Assembly: GCA_024138025.1 (NCBI GenBank)
Contig: JAMXBD010000365.1
Coordinates: 1-64,000, forward strand
Direction of reading: 5' to 3'
Origin: Combretum micranthum
Taxonomy: Eukaryota > Streptophyta > Magnoliopsida > Myrtales > Combretaceae
DNA length: 64,000 bases
Part shown: positions 34,517-47,250 of the stretch, piece by piece
Layout: every line of letters begins with the position of its first letter
Position numbering within the stretch: the first letter of the stretch is position 1
Position numbers and translations under genes: made by a program
Notes under the pieces: generated by a model
The model's database searches: none
The model's input: the letters and a program-made list of their open reading frames with translations, nothing else
Told to the model about the DNA's origin: nothing

Positions 34517-36369
34517 CCCCCTCTTCCTTCCGCTTCTTTCACACTTTTCATACACTAAAAATACTCTCTCAAATTCTCTACAAGAATTCTCTCCCAAAGC
34601 TCTCTCAAGTTTAGTTTCATAGGTAATATTTCTTCAAGTTTCCTTTGTGTTCATTTACTTAGTATGAGCTTAGTGTGTGTTTTCTAAACCATGAAGGTTA
34701 AAGAAAGCAACAATAAGTTCATACTATGTTTTTGTTCATAAAACTAAATTCTTATATGTTGCTTTCATATATATAGTTAACTAAATATATCTATGTAGCT
34801 ATATATACTTTTAGAGCATATAAGCTCCTTTGTTTTGTAATTTATTTACTTTCATGTTGTTTTCTAAGACTAGTCTTTCTAGTCTTAGACTTGTCCTCAT
34901 CAAGTCAAAACGTTTTCTTTTTCTTTTTGGGACTAGTCTTTTCTTAGTCTTGGGATACCTTGATGAACTAAGGTTCCAATACTTGATATATTTTTACTAG
35001 CTTATTTCTTTAATTATTATGTCTTCTATGTTTTCATAATTTTATGATTCATATTATAATCATGCATGAACATATTGATTTTGTCTCAACAAGATAAATA
35101 AGGAAAATTTTCTTAAAATAGAAATTTTCTCTAAAAATAAAAGTAGGAAGTAAATTTTCATAAAAACTTAGGAATTTGTCTTAACAAACTTTTCTAAGAA
35201 AACCTAGAGGAGTTCATAGAATTTTTGCAATACATACATAATATGGAAAGAAATTCTTGAGTAAACAAAAGTTTTACTAAACTTCACTTTTTCATCAATA
35301 GTAGTTTGACAAACACCAAAGTTTCTTTTCATAAAAATGGAATGATCTTAAGAAACAAGAAAATTATTTCTACAAATATTGAGTTGTTATTATTTTCAAA
35401 AATATTAGAAACTAAGCTTAGAAAATAAAATCATTCTTTGGAAATTTAAAAATGCTAAGGAAATGAAATTAAGGAAAAGAAAAATACTCATTTAAAATAA
35501 TTTGAGTATTCTCTAGCAAAAAGAAATTTTCAAAAGTTTCACTTTCCAAAACCTTTAAAACTACCATTACAAAAATTTTATGATTTGAGATAACTTCATT
35601 AATTCATACAGTTGATATGAATTAATAAATATATGTACATTTCAAAGATTTTACAAACTATTATAATATCTATCTCTTTAAAATGAGTTTTGTTAAAAGA
35701 AGGAATACAAGTTTTGTGAAAATCATGGTGAATTGATCACCACTATTTGAACTCAAACGACTTAGTTTAATGAAAATAGTTTTAGAAATAGATAGATCTT
35801 TTCGAGTAGTAAAAATGGTATATAATATGCGAAATTTCAAGTTAAAATGAGCAATTAGCCATTATAAGTTGGAATTTCCTTAAATCCGATTTTACGTGAT
35901 TTTAAGATAGATTTATAATTTTCAAAAATAGAAATTCTATGAAAGACTCATTTTGGGTATTTCATCTTGTTTAGGTGAAGAAGGAACCAAGATCACTTTC
36001 CCGGAAGACTACTTCGATTAGGAGCGATCGTCATGGATGAGTTAATCCCTTACTAAGTTACATTTCCTTGGTTGTGTTTGTAAGTAGTAGCACTAGAAAA
36101 TAAGGAAAAGATAAATGAACAAATGTTGTGTGAATTGGATTCATGATTGATTGAATAAAAGTTAAGAATATCGAAAGAGGAGTTGATGAATAATTTATGT
36201 TCTCTTGCATCAATATGATGAATATTGTTTTGATCACCTTTGACTTGAACTCTACATTATTTGATTAAACTTATATTGAAAATAATTCATGCATATCATA
36301 TTTGTAAGTCATATTTATTTCACTACTATTCTTTGTGTGGGAAAACGAGGAGTTGTAGTGGTGGCTAAT

Positions 36370-36450
36370 AGGAGCCAGAAAGTCTACATGGGCAAGTAGG
36401 AGCCGAAAAGTCTACAGGGCGAGTAGGAGCCAATAAATCTGCAATTATTG
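36370..36450. repeat. three tandem units of ~27 bp in the solo LTR
   Basis: Units begin AGGAGCC at 36,370, 36,398 and 36,425. The first two share 'aaagtctaca.ggg' and '.agt'; the third is more diverged. Confidence 0.8.
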
Positions 36451-38129
36451 ATGGTCGTATGGGCCCGTAACCTCCCAACCCCCAACATGGAGTGCATAAA
36501 ATCCATGCTACACATGGTTTCTGGTTAATCTTGTGTATTTTCTTTTCTCATGTGATTGGTGCATTCTCATATGATTGTTTAAATACTTGTTTGATTTATG
36601 GAAATGTTTTGTAGATGAGAGTTATTTGACTAAGCTAGTTTTGCTTATACCCTTATAGCTTTTTGTTACAGTATGATTACCTATGGTCCGCACCAAGGAG
36701 CCCCGTTTGCCAAGTATGAGCCAAAGCTACGAGGAGTTTTTGGGAGAAGTCATATGTATTTAGTTTTGAACATAGACTTCTAAGAAAATCTCTATAGTAG
36801 GCTTATGTTATAGTTATATATAGTTGATAATGGTTTAGTTAAACAAGACTATTTAAGACGGGGGAATGCCCCCAAGAAGTTGTAAGAGATTATTATCCAG
36901 ATGAATATTACATGTTTATTTATATAAGTTCTTGCATGCTTTTATTATCTACTTAAATGTAATACCCCTATGAGTCTCCTACTATCTTGGAAGCATGCCT
37001 TGCATGTGATATCTAAGCTCTTGCATGACTAATGTTGTCATTCATTAGCTTTAATATTATATGCGGTGAACTGCCAAGTTTAGGGTGTCCTCCGGGGCAT
37101 GACACCCCCACCAACATGAGAACACGAAACCGAGCTTACAAAGGAGATCATTACTCCTCAGCTCCAACAACCACCACCTCCCATTAAGAATGCCACATGA
37201 GATTGATTAGAATAGAGGAAAACAAGTAAGAAAATCTCTCCATGATGACCTTATCCCAGGTTGCTTGATGGGAGTAGGCCTCTGCTCATGCACAAGGTGC
37301 TACCGTAGTTACCACGGCCGCCCATAAGAGTGATAACCAGAGGGAGTTCGGATCCAGGAATTATAGAAGAGAAGCATGACCCCAGACTAAACAACTAAGG
37401 CTGAAAGGGGAAGTAGGTGCTGGGCAACACGGCCAACCCATTACACAGCATAGGTGACCGGTCCGCATAAACAGAGACCGTAAAACTCTTGACTCATATA
37501 AACAGAGACAACAAGACTCCCATGATATCTAAATCAATGAAGCGCCCATAGGCTCGACCTCTCAAGCCATAGAAGCATAGTAAAACTAAACCCTATAAAT
37601 ATTCACGACCTCACCAAATGTAAGATTAATACGAGCTTCACAATGTAGATGTATTTGACCAAGAACACTGCTATGTAGAAGAATTCCACATAACGAAGGT
37701 ATTTATAGAGCCAAAAAGCTCTAATGTAATGCCACCAAACATTGAGAATCTCGAGCACAGCTCTCCCTCACCATTCGATCATGCCTAGGGAATCCACGGG
37801 CATCAGAAAGGAAAGTTTTTCTAACACACGTAATTGCCCTAGCAGGACACCATCATCCACTTGAGAAAGTCGCACCTACAGACCTACGTCTAGTCTTAGG
37901 AAAATGCAACAAAACTTAGGTGAAGAAATCCAATATAAAATGATATTGGAACGACTAATCAAGCACAAACAAAAAGCATAGGGAGATCCAAATTAATAAA
38001 CAAAGATCAGAACGAAGAAAAGAAAATTCCATTCATAAAAGACAAGTACATGACCTCGGAATACATCAATATTAAAAAAAGAAAACATTACAACAATCAA
38101 GAAACAAAAGATCTAGATCACTCATCGCA

Positions 38130-41100
38130 AGCTCCAAAAATGTCATCACTCGTCACGGGCTGAGGAACAGCACCAGTGCCACTCGGCCCCTTAACAGGGC
38201 TAGCTTGGGCCAGTTTCTCAGAACTGCCTTCGACCTGAGGCTTAATAATGACATCAGGAGTCACTGATAATAAGGCCTATTGATCGGTCTCATGAGCTAT
38301 TGCCACTAAAGCACTCGCACCTCTAGCTCCTTCAATTATAGGATCACCTGCTCCTTCATAATCAACTACATAACCTTCGATAGTGACCTTGATAGCAACC
38401 TCAGTAGAAACATCACCAGCCCCCTCAGCAATAAGCTCGGTGGCACCTTCAGCAATAAGCTCGGTGGCACCTTTAGCAATAAGCTCGCCGCCTTGCCCAT
38501 CACGATTGTCACCATCACTCTTCTTGCCAGAGCCTTCTCTATGACCTTCCCCTAGAGAGCTAATAAAAAACCAACATCCAAGATGGGGTATCTCTCCAAC
38601 TGCTCATCTCTTATCAACCCCGTGGTATCGCAAATAAGCTTCACATAGGTATCCTTCCACCCTTGACTCTTAAACAACTCGCAAATAACCTGCATCTCGG
38701 TCGCCTCAGGGATTAGCTGACCACTCTGTAGATTCATGAAACGATCCTACAAGAACCACGACAGTCAATAAGAGCAAAGCAGAAAAAAAAAAAAAAGGAA
38801 AACAGAGAGAGGGAAGGTTTACGTTTAACTTCTCACAGTCTCCCTTCAATGATTGCAAGCTCTATAGTAACTTCCCCTTTTCTTGGACAGCGACCTCAAG
38901 CTCTCTCGTTTGCCTCGCCATCGCAACTTCCATTTTGGCCACTAAGCGAAAAAAACTTATCCTGTTCGTCTTTTATACCCCTTCACTTATCCTCAAACTT
39001 GACGGCCGCCACCTTAACAAGAGACTACTTCTTCCTCGCCTCGGCTACCTCAAATCGTGCAGGCGTGATTTTATCTTCCACCTCACCATGCAACCTATCG
39101 TGCTCATCCATTAGAGCGATCAGGTAGCTCTTCAACTACATCTCATTTTGCTTCACCTTAGCAAGCTCTTTCTCTAAGCTCGTCTTCTGAGCCTCCAGCT
39201 CGCTTGCTCCCTTGGTATGCATGTAACAGTAAAAAAAGAAAAGGAAGACATAGATATAGATATATATATATATATATATAAACAAAACAACAAGGACAAA
39301 AGCAATATCACCCTACGGTTCTCCTTCAAAAACTAAAAAGCTTCGGTAACCGATAACAAGGCTTACACAAAAGGAATGGTTAGCATAGCTCACCAAAAAC
39401 CACTCAGGTTCACTTATCTAGAGAACCCAACAAACATAATGAGATCATTACCTTTTAAGTCTTCTGAGCTGAAAAATCTATAGCCAAATCAATCGACGAT
39501 AATTCGCCAGAAAGGGCCTTTAATCTCTTCTGGTCTTCGAGCTGACCAACTTCCTTGAAACATGACCAATCCACAGCAATGTTGCTCCACTTCAGCAGCC
39601 TCCCTCCGATAAAATCCAGTAGAGCATCAGCGATACCTCTACTGAGTTGGTTTCTACGACCACGGACTGGGGTTCAACCCTCTGTGCTAGCATTATTGCT
39701 TGCACTAATCTCCCTAGAGTGGACATGGACTCGAATTCGAGTTGACATGGGGTACAATTGGGTTTATCCACGTTCCTCCCGAGATGGAACCATACGTGGC
39801 AAACTTACCCTAACTACACCCTCCACACCAACATCAACATCGTTACTAGTGTCTCTGAGCCTAACTACAACACTTGCAACCCCAACCCCTACAAACCCTT
39901 CCCCAGCTCTCTAGCCTTGCTCATCAACATCAATCATAGGTAGGATGACCCTATTGGTACCCTCGACCTTGGTAGGACGTTGCTCAATTCATGGTCTCTT
40001 CGATGACAGCCACTTTTGCTTCTTCGAAGGACTGGACAACACATAAGCTACATTCACCACCGGCATTGCGGAGTCTGCAAGACAAAACATGTAAGCATTG
40101 TAGCAAAAGTACCTGCCCAACCGAGCCTAATAGCTCGTACTACTCAACTGCAAAAAAAAAAAAAAAAGGGTTTTTCCCTAGAGCTTGGCTTGACAAATTT
40201 TTAAGGGGAAGTGGGGGAGAGAGAGAGAGAGAAGTAGCCCGATCGCATAAACAACCATGTTGCACCTCCATAAGTTATCAGCCTCTCACTCACGAAGTTT
40301 CTCACATCAAGCGCGACATCATACGGTCTCCCATCTCACACTTGCAGAGCATCCTTTAACATCGCCATCCCCTAGCATCATGCGCCATCAAGGGTTGAGA
40401 TTTCTCATGAATGGGCTTACACCATTCTACCTAGAAATCGAAACCTTGCTACATGTTGTCCTCCAGCCTAACTATCCTGAATTCATGCTTCCAATCAAAC
40501 TCGTTGGAGCTAGTGAACTCGGTAAGAAGCTAAGGACTTTTGGACTGCTTGGTGAAGTACCACCACCCCTCCGGCAACCTCTTGCGAAGAAAAAATTGCC
40601 TAAACAAGGTCAGAGTTGGTCATACCAACAAGTTGAGACAAATGGCCTCAAAAAGCCACTAATATTCACTAAGTGTTAGGAAACAATTGCGTCGGACACA
40701 AACGGTGATAATTAAAAAACTCCTTTTGAAAAGGAGAAAAGGGCATCCTCAGCCTAAACTTGAATGCCTTTTTGTATAAAGCAAATTAACGACCACCGAG
40801 GAGACACTTGTGATCCGACTTCTTAGGCCTTACTATGACCCATTCTTGAGGTGCATTGCTCATCTCCAACACAAATATAGCTACGATCTCCTCCATTACA
40901 ACTTGCTGTAAATCTCGTTTGGGTAGATGTCCTCAGGACTGTTTCCGCGCGCCACTCTAAGTATAATGGAATAACCTTCATTTTATCGAGGCCGTCAAAT
41001 GAATACACATCTCTTGGACCTTGATATATCATGCTAGCTAACTTGGCATAAGAAATCACATCGGAAGTGCCTTGGTGCCTCGATATCGACTTCAGAGACC

Positions 41101-41295
41101 TGCCTAACCTTTCTATGTGGCCATTGAAAGAAGTTGAGCCCCTACTCTCTGACCTATGTCCACTGCCCGACTCTGAGCCACTTGACCTTGACGTGGTATC
41201 CCCCTCTCACACTTTACCTTGCGAGTGAACCGTTGAACCCTACCGGTCGAGTCATGTGAAAATGACTGGGTAGCAGAGGTACTTGATTTCGACAT
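38130..41295 (-). pseudogene. antisense ORF of the Tat element (PF04195-like domain plus coiled coil), intron-like gaps
   Basis: On the strand opposite to gag-pol. It starts MSKSSTSATQSFSHDSTG (ATG 41,295-41,293). A domain at about 40,380-40,770 reads PFSPFQKEFFNYHRLCPTQL, then GWWYFTKQSKS and TSSNEFDWKHEF. This resembles the 'putative gypsy type transposon' family PF04195. A coiled coil at about 39,000-39,210 reads ELEAQKTSLEKELAKVK and HDRLHGEVEDK. The C-terminal part is FMNLQSGQL...CELFKSQGWKD (38,552-38,745). Gaps between these parts look like introns: 39,451 to 39,211 and 38,822 to 38,747, the latter with a long T-rich tract before TTGTAG. Stops and frameshifts show decay. The function of such extra ORFs in Tat elements is unknown. 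Confidence 0.65.
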
Positions 41296-41738
41296 TGTTA
41301 AGAGGCTTAGAAAATGCCTATGAATAAAGAGTAAGAGAGATGTCCAGAATTTCTTTAAGATGAAATGCAAAAAATGTTGTCAACAAACCCTTACGAAAAA
41401 TGGGTATTTATGGAAAGAGAAGGTGAACATAAAGGCCAAGCCCCCTCGAAACTCGTGAACAGGCCATTAGGGCTCTAACGTCACGAGCAACGGCTATAGT
41501 TGTCAAAGTCAGACACAATTATTGTCAGGACCTTTCAAATTCATAGGTCCCCCTAGAAATACGTGCTCTCTCGGATACCATGAAGTATTAAGTATAACAC
41601 TCCATCAAAAAATCTAACGGTTCTCCTAACGATATATCACTAAATGGGATGTAGCTCAAGTGGAGAACTCAGCTCGCCACGAGATGAATCCTTGAAGCCA
41701 ACGAGCTCATGGGTATGCACTTTCCTTGCTCTCACAAC

Positions 41739-41758
41739 GAGAGTAGGGGAGAGACAAA
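41739..41758 (+). other. polypurine tract of the Tat-clade element
   Basis: GAGAGTAGGGGAGAGACAAA lies immediately before the 3' LTR start TGTTGATAG. This is the expected site for plus-strand DNA priming. Confidence 0.8.
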
Positions 41759-42383
41759 TGTTGATAGTAAAATATAGTTTAAGGCCAATTCGGTCTTTTG
41801 GGGCCTAAGGATTCTTAATCTCAACAGCCCATAGAAGCAGCAGCTCGATTCATCTGAATCTCGAAGGTGTCAAAAATGAGGAGACACTAGACTTGACCTC
41901 GGGTCCACACCTCAAGGCTCCGCAACAAGGTCACCAGGTAGCTAGGACGATATGCTCTCTATCGATTTAGCTTGGCCTCGTTCTCTTCATCTTCCTCCAT
42001 CACGCCACATCCTAATCACATCTCGTGACCGGGGAAACATCAACAGCTTGGTAACTACCACTACATCAAGTCTTTGTACCTAGGTGCCATCTGCATACCT
42101 AATACAAGGCCTTGTACTAGTATCCTAATATGATCCTAAAACCCTATAAATATCCCCCTGCCTTCCAGGCAAGGGGACAAGAACACATAAGGAACAGTAA
42201 CAGGACTGGAGAACAAACATATAGTACAGAAAAAACACCTTATCTAACATTTTTGTTTGCATTCACCTTATCCTCACCTACAAATTGGAGTGGCAGCGCC
42301 GAGCAACCATCAGCGTCTCTCTGATCTATCTTTTAATGTTTGTAGGAGCATTCTCTACCGCCCCAAACTTAGCTCATTCATCA
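41759..42383 (+). repeat. 3' LTR of the Tat-clade element
   Basis: Starts TGTTGATAGTAAAATATAG and ends CTCATTCATCA, followed by CTTAA (42,384-42,388), the same five bases as before the 5' LTR. It is somewhat longer than the 5' copy because of small duplications, for instance 'gcattcaccttatc'-like text near 42,238-42,275. Confidence 0.87.
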
Positions 42384-42388
42384 CTTAA

Positions 42389-44060
42389 GAAGTGCAATTT
42401 CTTGACAAATGAGCTATTATTCTTAGGGTATGTCATATTTGTTGATGGGATCCAAGTGGATGAGCTAAAATTTAAGGCAATTAAAGATTTTTAGATACTG
42501 AAAAATGGTTTGAATTGTATAATTTGTATAGAATAGTCACCTTTTATAAGCATTTCATAAGAAATTTTAGTAGTATTATTTCACCAATGATGAAGAGTTT
42601 AGAAAAGAAAAATATCAATGAGAGAAGAAGCTCTGTACTAATTCAGTTCTTACACTACCAAATTTTGAAAAATTGTTTGAAGTTGATTATGATGCTAACA
42701 GAGTTAAGATAGAGGTTGTTTTGTTCTAAGAGAAGCAACCTATAGCATTTTTCAATAAAAAACTTAGTAAGGTAAGGAGATGAAGCACTTATAATAAATT
42801 TTTCTTTAGTGGTACAAGCTCATAAATATATGTGAAAACCAAGACATTTGTGTTGTATTCTATCATGAAGTATTGAAGTACCTAAATAGGCAAAAGAGGA
42901 TTAGCAATGGTATGCATGCAAGGTGGTGTAATTGCTACAAAAATTTCCTTTCAAGTTGAAAAACATATCAAGTATTTAGAATAAGTAGCAAATGCTTTAA
43001 GTAGACAAGATTTTATATGGCTTGCCTTTGAGCAATAAGATTTAGGTTTTGAGAAACTACAAGTGAGCATGTACATGATGAAATTTTGCTAAATTATAGA
43101 TAAGGTTTGTACAAACTATTTGTTGATAAATTGCATGTACTTGATGGATATTTGATGCATAAAAATAGTTTTGTGCTATAACATCTTTTTGAGAACAAGT
43201 AATTCAAGGATTACATGGAAGAAGTTTAATAGAGCACTTAGGTCATGATAAAACACTTGTCGTAGATAAGGAAAGATTCTACTGACCTAAGTTAAGGTGT
43301 ACAAGTTCTTCAAAGTTGCAATGTATGTCAAAGAGCTAAGGGACAGTTGAAGATTACTACATTATACATGTCTTTGCTAGTGCTTGTAAATTTTAGGAAG
43401 ATCTATCCATTGATTTTGTGTTAGGGTCAAACTCAAGAAAGTGCTGATTTAATTTTTGTATCGGTTAACAAATTTTCTAATATGGCTCACTTCATTCCTT
43501 AGAGGAAGACATCTAATGCAACTAGTGTTGCTAAGCTGTTCTTCAAGAAAGTTGTTTACCTAAATAGTTTTCCCAAAACGATCACTTTGGATTGTGACTA
43601 AGTTCATTTCATAGTTTTGGCTTACTCTATGGAAATTTTTTAATTCTTTATTAAATTCTAATAATACGTATGACCATGAACTAATGGGTAAATTAAAGTT
43701 GTTAATAGAATATTAAACAATTTTATATGTAGCATTTGTGGTGATAATCCAAAGCGATGGGATCTTGCTCTAGCAAAGTAGAGTTTGCATATAATAATAT
43801 TGTTCATAGTGCTACTCCACTTTCTATTATGTATAGTATATATAAAGATGACTTAGAATACTTTGATCTAATCAAGTCAACAAAAGGCAACGGAACAAAT
43901 ATTCTAATAAAGCATATGGGTGAGCAAGTGGTTAAATTACATAAAGAGGTTAAGCAGAAGTTGGAGGCAACAAAGCAAAAACACAAAACAGTTGCAAATA
44001 AACATAAGTAACGTGAAACTTTCAATGGGATGGTCAAGATGCAGCCTAAAATTTACGGTA
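42389..44060 (+). pseudogene. decayed chromovirus-like Ty3/gypsy RT end, RNase H and integrase (3' part)
   Basis: Continuation of the element broken at 26,650. RT/connection motifs are KCNFLTNELLFLGYVIFVDG and ITFYKHFIRNFS-like text at 42,520-42,570. RNase H remnants lie around 42,650-43,020. The integrase zone has CNVCQRAKGQLK (about 43,317-43,350), SNMAHFIP (about 43,477), VEFAYNNIVHSATPLSIMY (about 43,780-43,830) and a lysine-rich tail. Several stops and frameshifts break it. The catalytic D,D,E of the integrase cannot all be found intact. The 3' LTR is not recognised. Confidence 0.78.
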
Positions 44061-46879
44061 CACATGTATCGATTGGACCGTAAAAAATCCAAGAGAATCA
44101 AATTTTTAGGAGAGTTAATTTTCTTATATATTATTTTATTAGCTTCTTTTTTCTATTTCTACATGATTCCTTATAAATATATAGTCTAAATAGAATAATA
44201 AAACCTTTCTTATTATATTTTTATGTAGTTTCCTTATATATTTATTGTTGATACACATTTAAAAATTGAGTAATAATTATCTTAGATATCGATCAATTAT
44301 CACATATGCTATTTCACTCTTATATTCAAATTTTTTGCTATACGCTACATCAATTCTAGCTAGAGCATATAGAATGGTAAAGACTTGTTTAAAGTGTTTA
44401 AGCATCATGTTAACTCTCTAAGAATCTTTTTCCTTTAAAAACCATAAATATATTTATGTTTTAGTTAGTTTATTCTTTCATTTGACAAATTTTAATACAA
44501 TAAGATAACTTTTTTGAGTTCTTCATTTAGGACGCCATATTTTACAATGAATTTACCATAATGGTAAAAAATCTCAAAAGGTAAACTTTTTAACATTATG
44601 TCACTTTCATTGTAGATGCTCTAAGAACTAGGGATAACATCTACCTCCTTGGAGGATCATTTAACTTCCCTTTAGTGGTGGTCAATTATTCTTTGGCCTT
44701 GTGTCAATCAGCAAAACCCTCTTTCTATATCTACATTTTATGCCATTAGATAAATTAAGTATATTTATCATATTATTTTTTAATTAATTGTTGTGAATTA
44801 AACACATGTTGGTACATACTCGGCTAAGTAATAATAACAAATAATTATAAAACACATGGACAAAATGTTAAAAACAATAGTACAAGAATGCAAAATGAAA
44901 AAGAGCAAAGATAGATTATGTAAAGTATAATTTACTATTAAAAAAAAAGCCTTAAGATATCCTTCTTGGGTTAATTGAAAAAAAAAAATCACCTATTAGC
45001 CTTATCTAACTAGGAAACTTCATATATGATATCGATTTTAGAAATCACAAACATTCCAAATGGATAATTTGCATTGGAATCAAATCTATTCCTATGTTTC
45101 TTAACCTCTTATGTTGCGCAAGGCCACTATGTGAAGAAATTCTAAGGCCTTGATGGAATACTTAAACAACAAAGCCATAATATATTGTATCATTTTTTAT
45201 CAAATAAGTGACTATAGATCTAGAGTTCTAGAAAGTACTATGTTGCACTCTATTAACACTATAACTTCAATATATGTGTGTATGTGTGCATGCATGTTTG
45301 TGCCAATGTTTTTTGTCTCCACACTCTTTTTCTATCCTAACCCTTATCATTAAGTAATTTCCAAGATTTCATACTAGGTGCTCATGAAGATTGTTTTTAC
45401 ACATGGCCAAACCGTTTCAAAAGTGGGATGGATATCTCTCTCTCTCTCTCTCTCTCTATAGGCTACATCAACACTTCTATTCTCACATGACTTAATTATT
45501 ATCTCCTTCTAATTATCCTTAAAATGTGTATCGGTCAATGATTTCCCCTTAAATCATACGCATTTTTTTTTAAAACTAAAGAATCTAATCATACTATTAT
45601 AAAGGAGGAAAAAGTCTATGGTTCTATAATTTTTTTTAATGAATAAGTTCCATTAGTTATTTAATGGATAATATTCATACTTAACCGTGATTTCATTTAA
45701 TATATCACTCACTATATTTATTTTAATAAAAAGCAGAAGCTTCTTATAAAGAAGTTTTATTTTTCATCAAATTGATATCTGACATATCTCTTAGGATGAC
45801 ATATAGAACCTTTTTAAATTGTTTGTATCTTATATAGTCTTAGGGTTATTTTCTTTTATATCTAATTAGTAATTATTTAAAATCTAATATTTGAACTTTC
45901 AAATATTCATATAAATGTATATGTGTGTGATATTTTGCATTCAAATGTGAAATTAAAGTACATTACTTCTTATAAACCTTATAATAATTATTTTAAAGAA
46001 GATGAAAGGCAAAGAAGAATTCAAAGTTGCAAATCTTCTAGAGTTTAGTGGTTACCCTTATCGAATAGGGTAGCCACTTCTATTTTGGTTAATCTGAGGG
46101 GTATTAGGGGTTATAAGGTACAAATTTTCTAGAACTTGCTCTCATAAGGTAGCATATAATTTTGAGATCTTCATACCATATACTAATCTTAAAACTTGTA
46201 GTCTAATATATACACACACATATATAGGATACATGTTACCCACATTATAGAAAAAATATTTAATAATATTTGTAAATAAAAATTAATAGTAAATTATATT
46301 TTTAGCTATAAATGTTTTTTTATTTAAAGAAAAAAGTAAGTGAGAGAGAGAAAGAGTTAAAGTCCATAAAGTAAAAATACTAAACAATTAAACCTAAAAC
46401 TATCTCTCACGTTTTTGTTTTCTTTCCTTTTCCTTTCTTCTTCCTCATTTTTCTCTTAATTACATTTTCAATGTCTTTTCTCTTATACTTCCTCATTTAA
46501 TACACAAGTAGTAAGTGCTAACCTTAATCTATTAAAGTTGTCTTTTACACTTTGTGTCATTTTCTTTCCCCTTCTTTTTCCTATAGTGTTCCATGTTTTT
46601 ATTTATTTTTTATTACATAAATTTAAGATAATGAAGATTGGAAAAACTACCATTTTATACCATTTCTTTTGTTGATTAAAAAAATTAGTTACATTTGCAT
46701 AGATACCTTCATATACTAGCATGAGCATACTCCATACTATGGAGAGACAACCACATTACACTTTCAAAAAGGACAAAAAAACAAAAGAGAAACACTAAAA
46801 AACTTAAGACCCATGGACATACTCGTAGATCCCTGTACAAACCTAGACCGATAATATCTTAGCATAAAAAATTTCTTAT
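44061..46879. other. AT-rich intergenic stretch
   Basis: No ORF resembles a known family. It contains a (CT)n run at 45,435-45,457. The start may include the untranslated end and LTR of the decayed chromovirus, but no LTR pair was found. Confidence 0.5.
45435..45457. repeat. (CT)n microsatellite
   Basis: Twenty-three bases of alternating T and C. Confidence 0.95.
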
Positions 46880-47250
46880 TTACACTGATGAGACCTCCAA
46901 AATAGCTTCTTCCATCAACATAGTATTAGCAAAAGAGCCATGGCTTCGACAACTTTGTTGATTTCTCTAAATTGGTGAAGAAGTTTGACCTGCTAGAGCA
47001 TTGAGATCTTTTCCTTACACATGTTAATACATTATTTTGAGTCACAATTTACTTCAACCAATAGAAAATTTCTTTCCACACATACATATGTGACCGGAAG
47101 CAATAGCTCATACCTCACTACACAATGTCTATAACCAACTTTTTTAACAAATCCAACAATCCAATCACCATTCTCTTTTATAAAACCACCAATTGAAGCA
47201 TTATCATGCAAATTATTAATTGATGCATCTATTTTAATTTAACCCATCCT
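46880..47250 (-). pseudogene. LINE-type RNase H-like domain remnant
   Basis: The minus strand reads GWVKLKIDASINN (47,250 onward), ASIGGFIKENGDWIVGF, RYELL, LLVEVNCDSK, then after a frame change FREINKVVEAMA and a stop near 46,880. This matches the RVT_3 / RNase H-like domain (PF13456) found at the C-terminus of plant LINE polyproteins. The usual catalytic D, E and D can be placed at KIDAS, RYEL and NCDS. Upstream RT and endonuclease parts are absent, as is usual for old fragments. Confidence 0.7.

Larger units (their letters stand above)
33812..37104 (+). mobile_element. 3.3-kb solo LTR inserted in the Tat-clade element
   Basis: It starts TAGTAAACCCC at 33,812 (canonical TGTAAACCCC in its relatives) and ends CCGGGGCATGACA at 37,104. 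The flanking 5-bp direct repeats are CCCCC at 33,807-33,811 and 37,105-37,109. It is collinear with the inverted copies at 1-3,934. It contains a promoter (34,508), a short tandem repeat (36,370-36,450) and no coding sequence. A single LTR with a target duplication is what unequal recombination between two LTRs leaves behind. The duplication is low-complexity, which weakens but does not remove the support. Confidence 0.8.
26655..42383 (+). mobile_element. Tat-clade Ty3/gypsy retrotransposon, nested in a chromovirus
   Basis: It is bounded by two LTRs beginning TGTTGAT (26,655 and 41,759) and flanked by the 5-bp duplication CTTAA (26,650-26,654 and 42,384-42,388). The order is gag, protease zone, RT, RNase H, archaeal-type second RNase H, integrase, then a long 3' zone with an antisense ORF. 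Dual RNase H and an extra antisense ORF are features of the Tat clade (e.g. RIRE2/Grande/Retand relatives). Many stops and indels show it is inactive. A foreign 3.3-kb solo LTR lies inside it at 33,812-37,104. The two LTRs differ at many positions, so the insertion is old; their identity was not computed. Confidence 0.9.

Noticed and set aside
39555..39914. 119-codon plus-strand ORF
   Set aside because: It lies opposite the antisense Tat-element ORF, is proline/serine/threonine-rich low-complexity text and matches no family.
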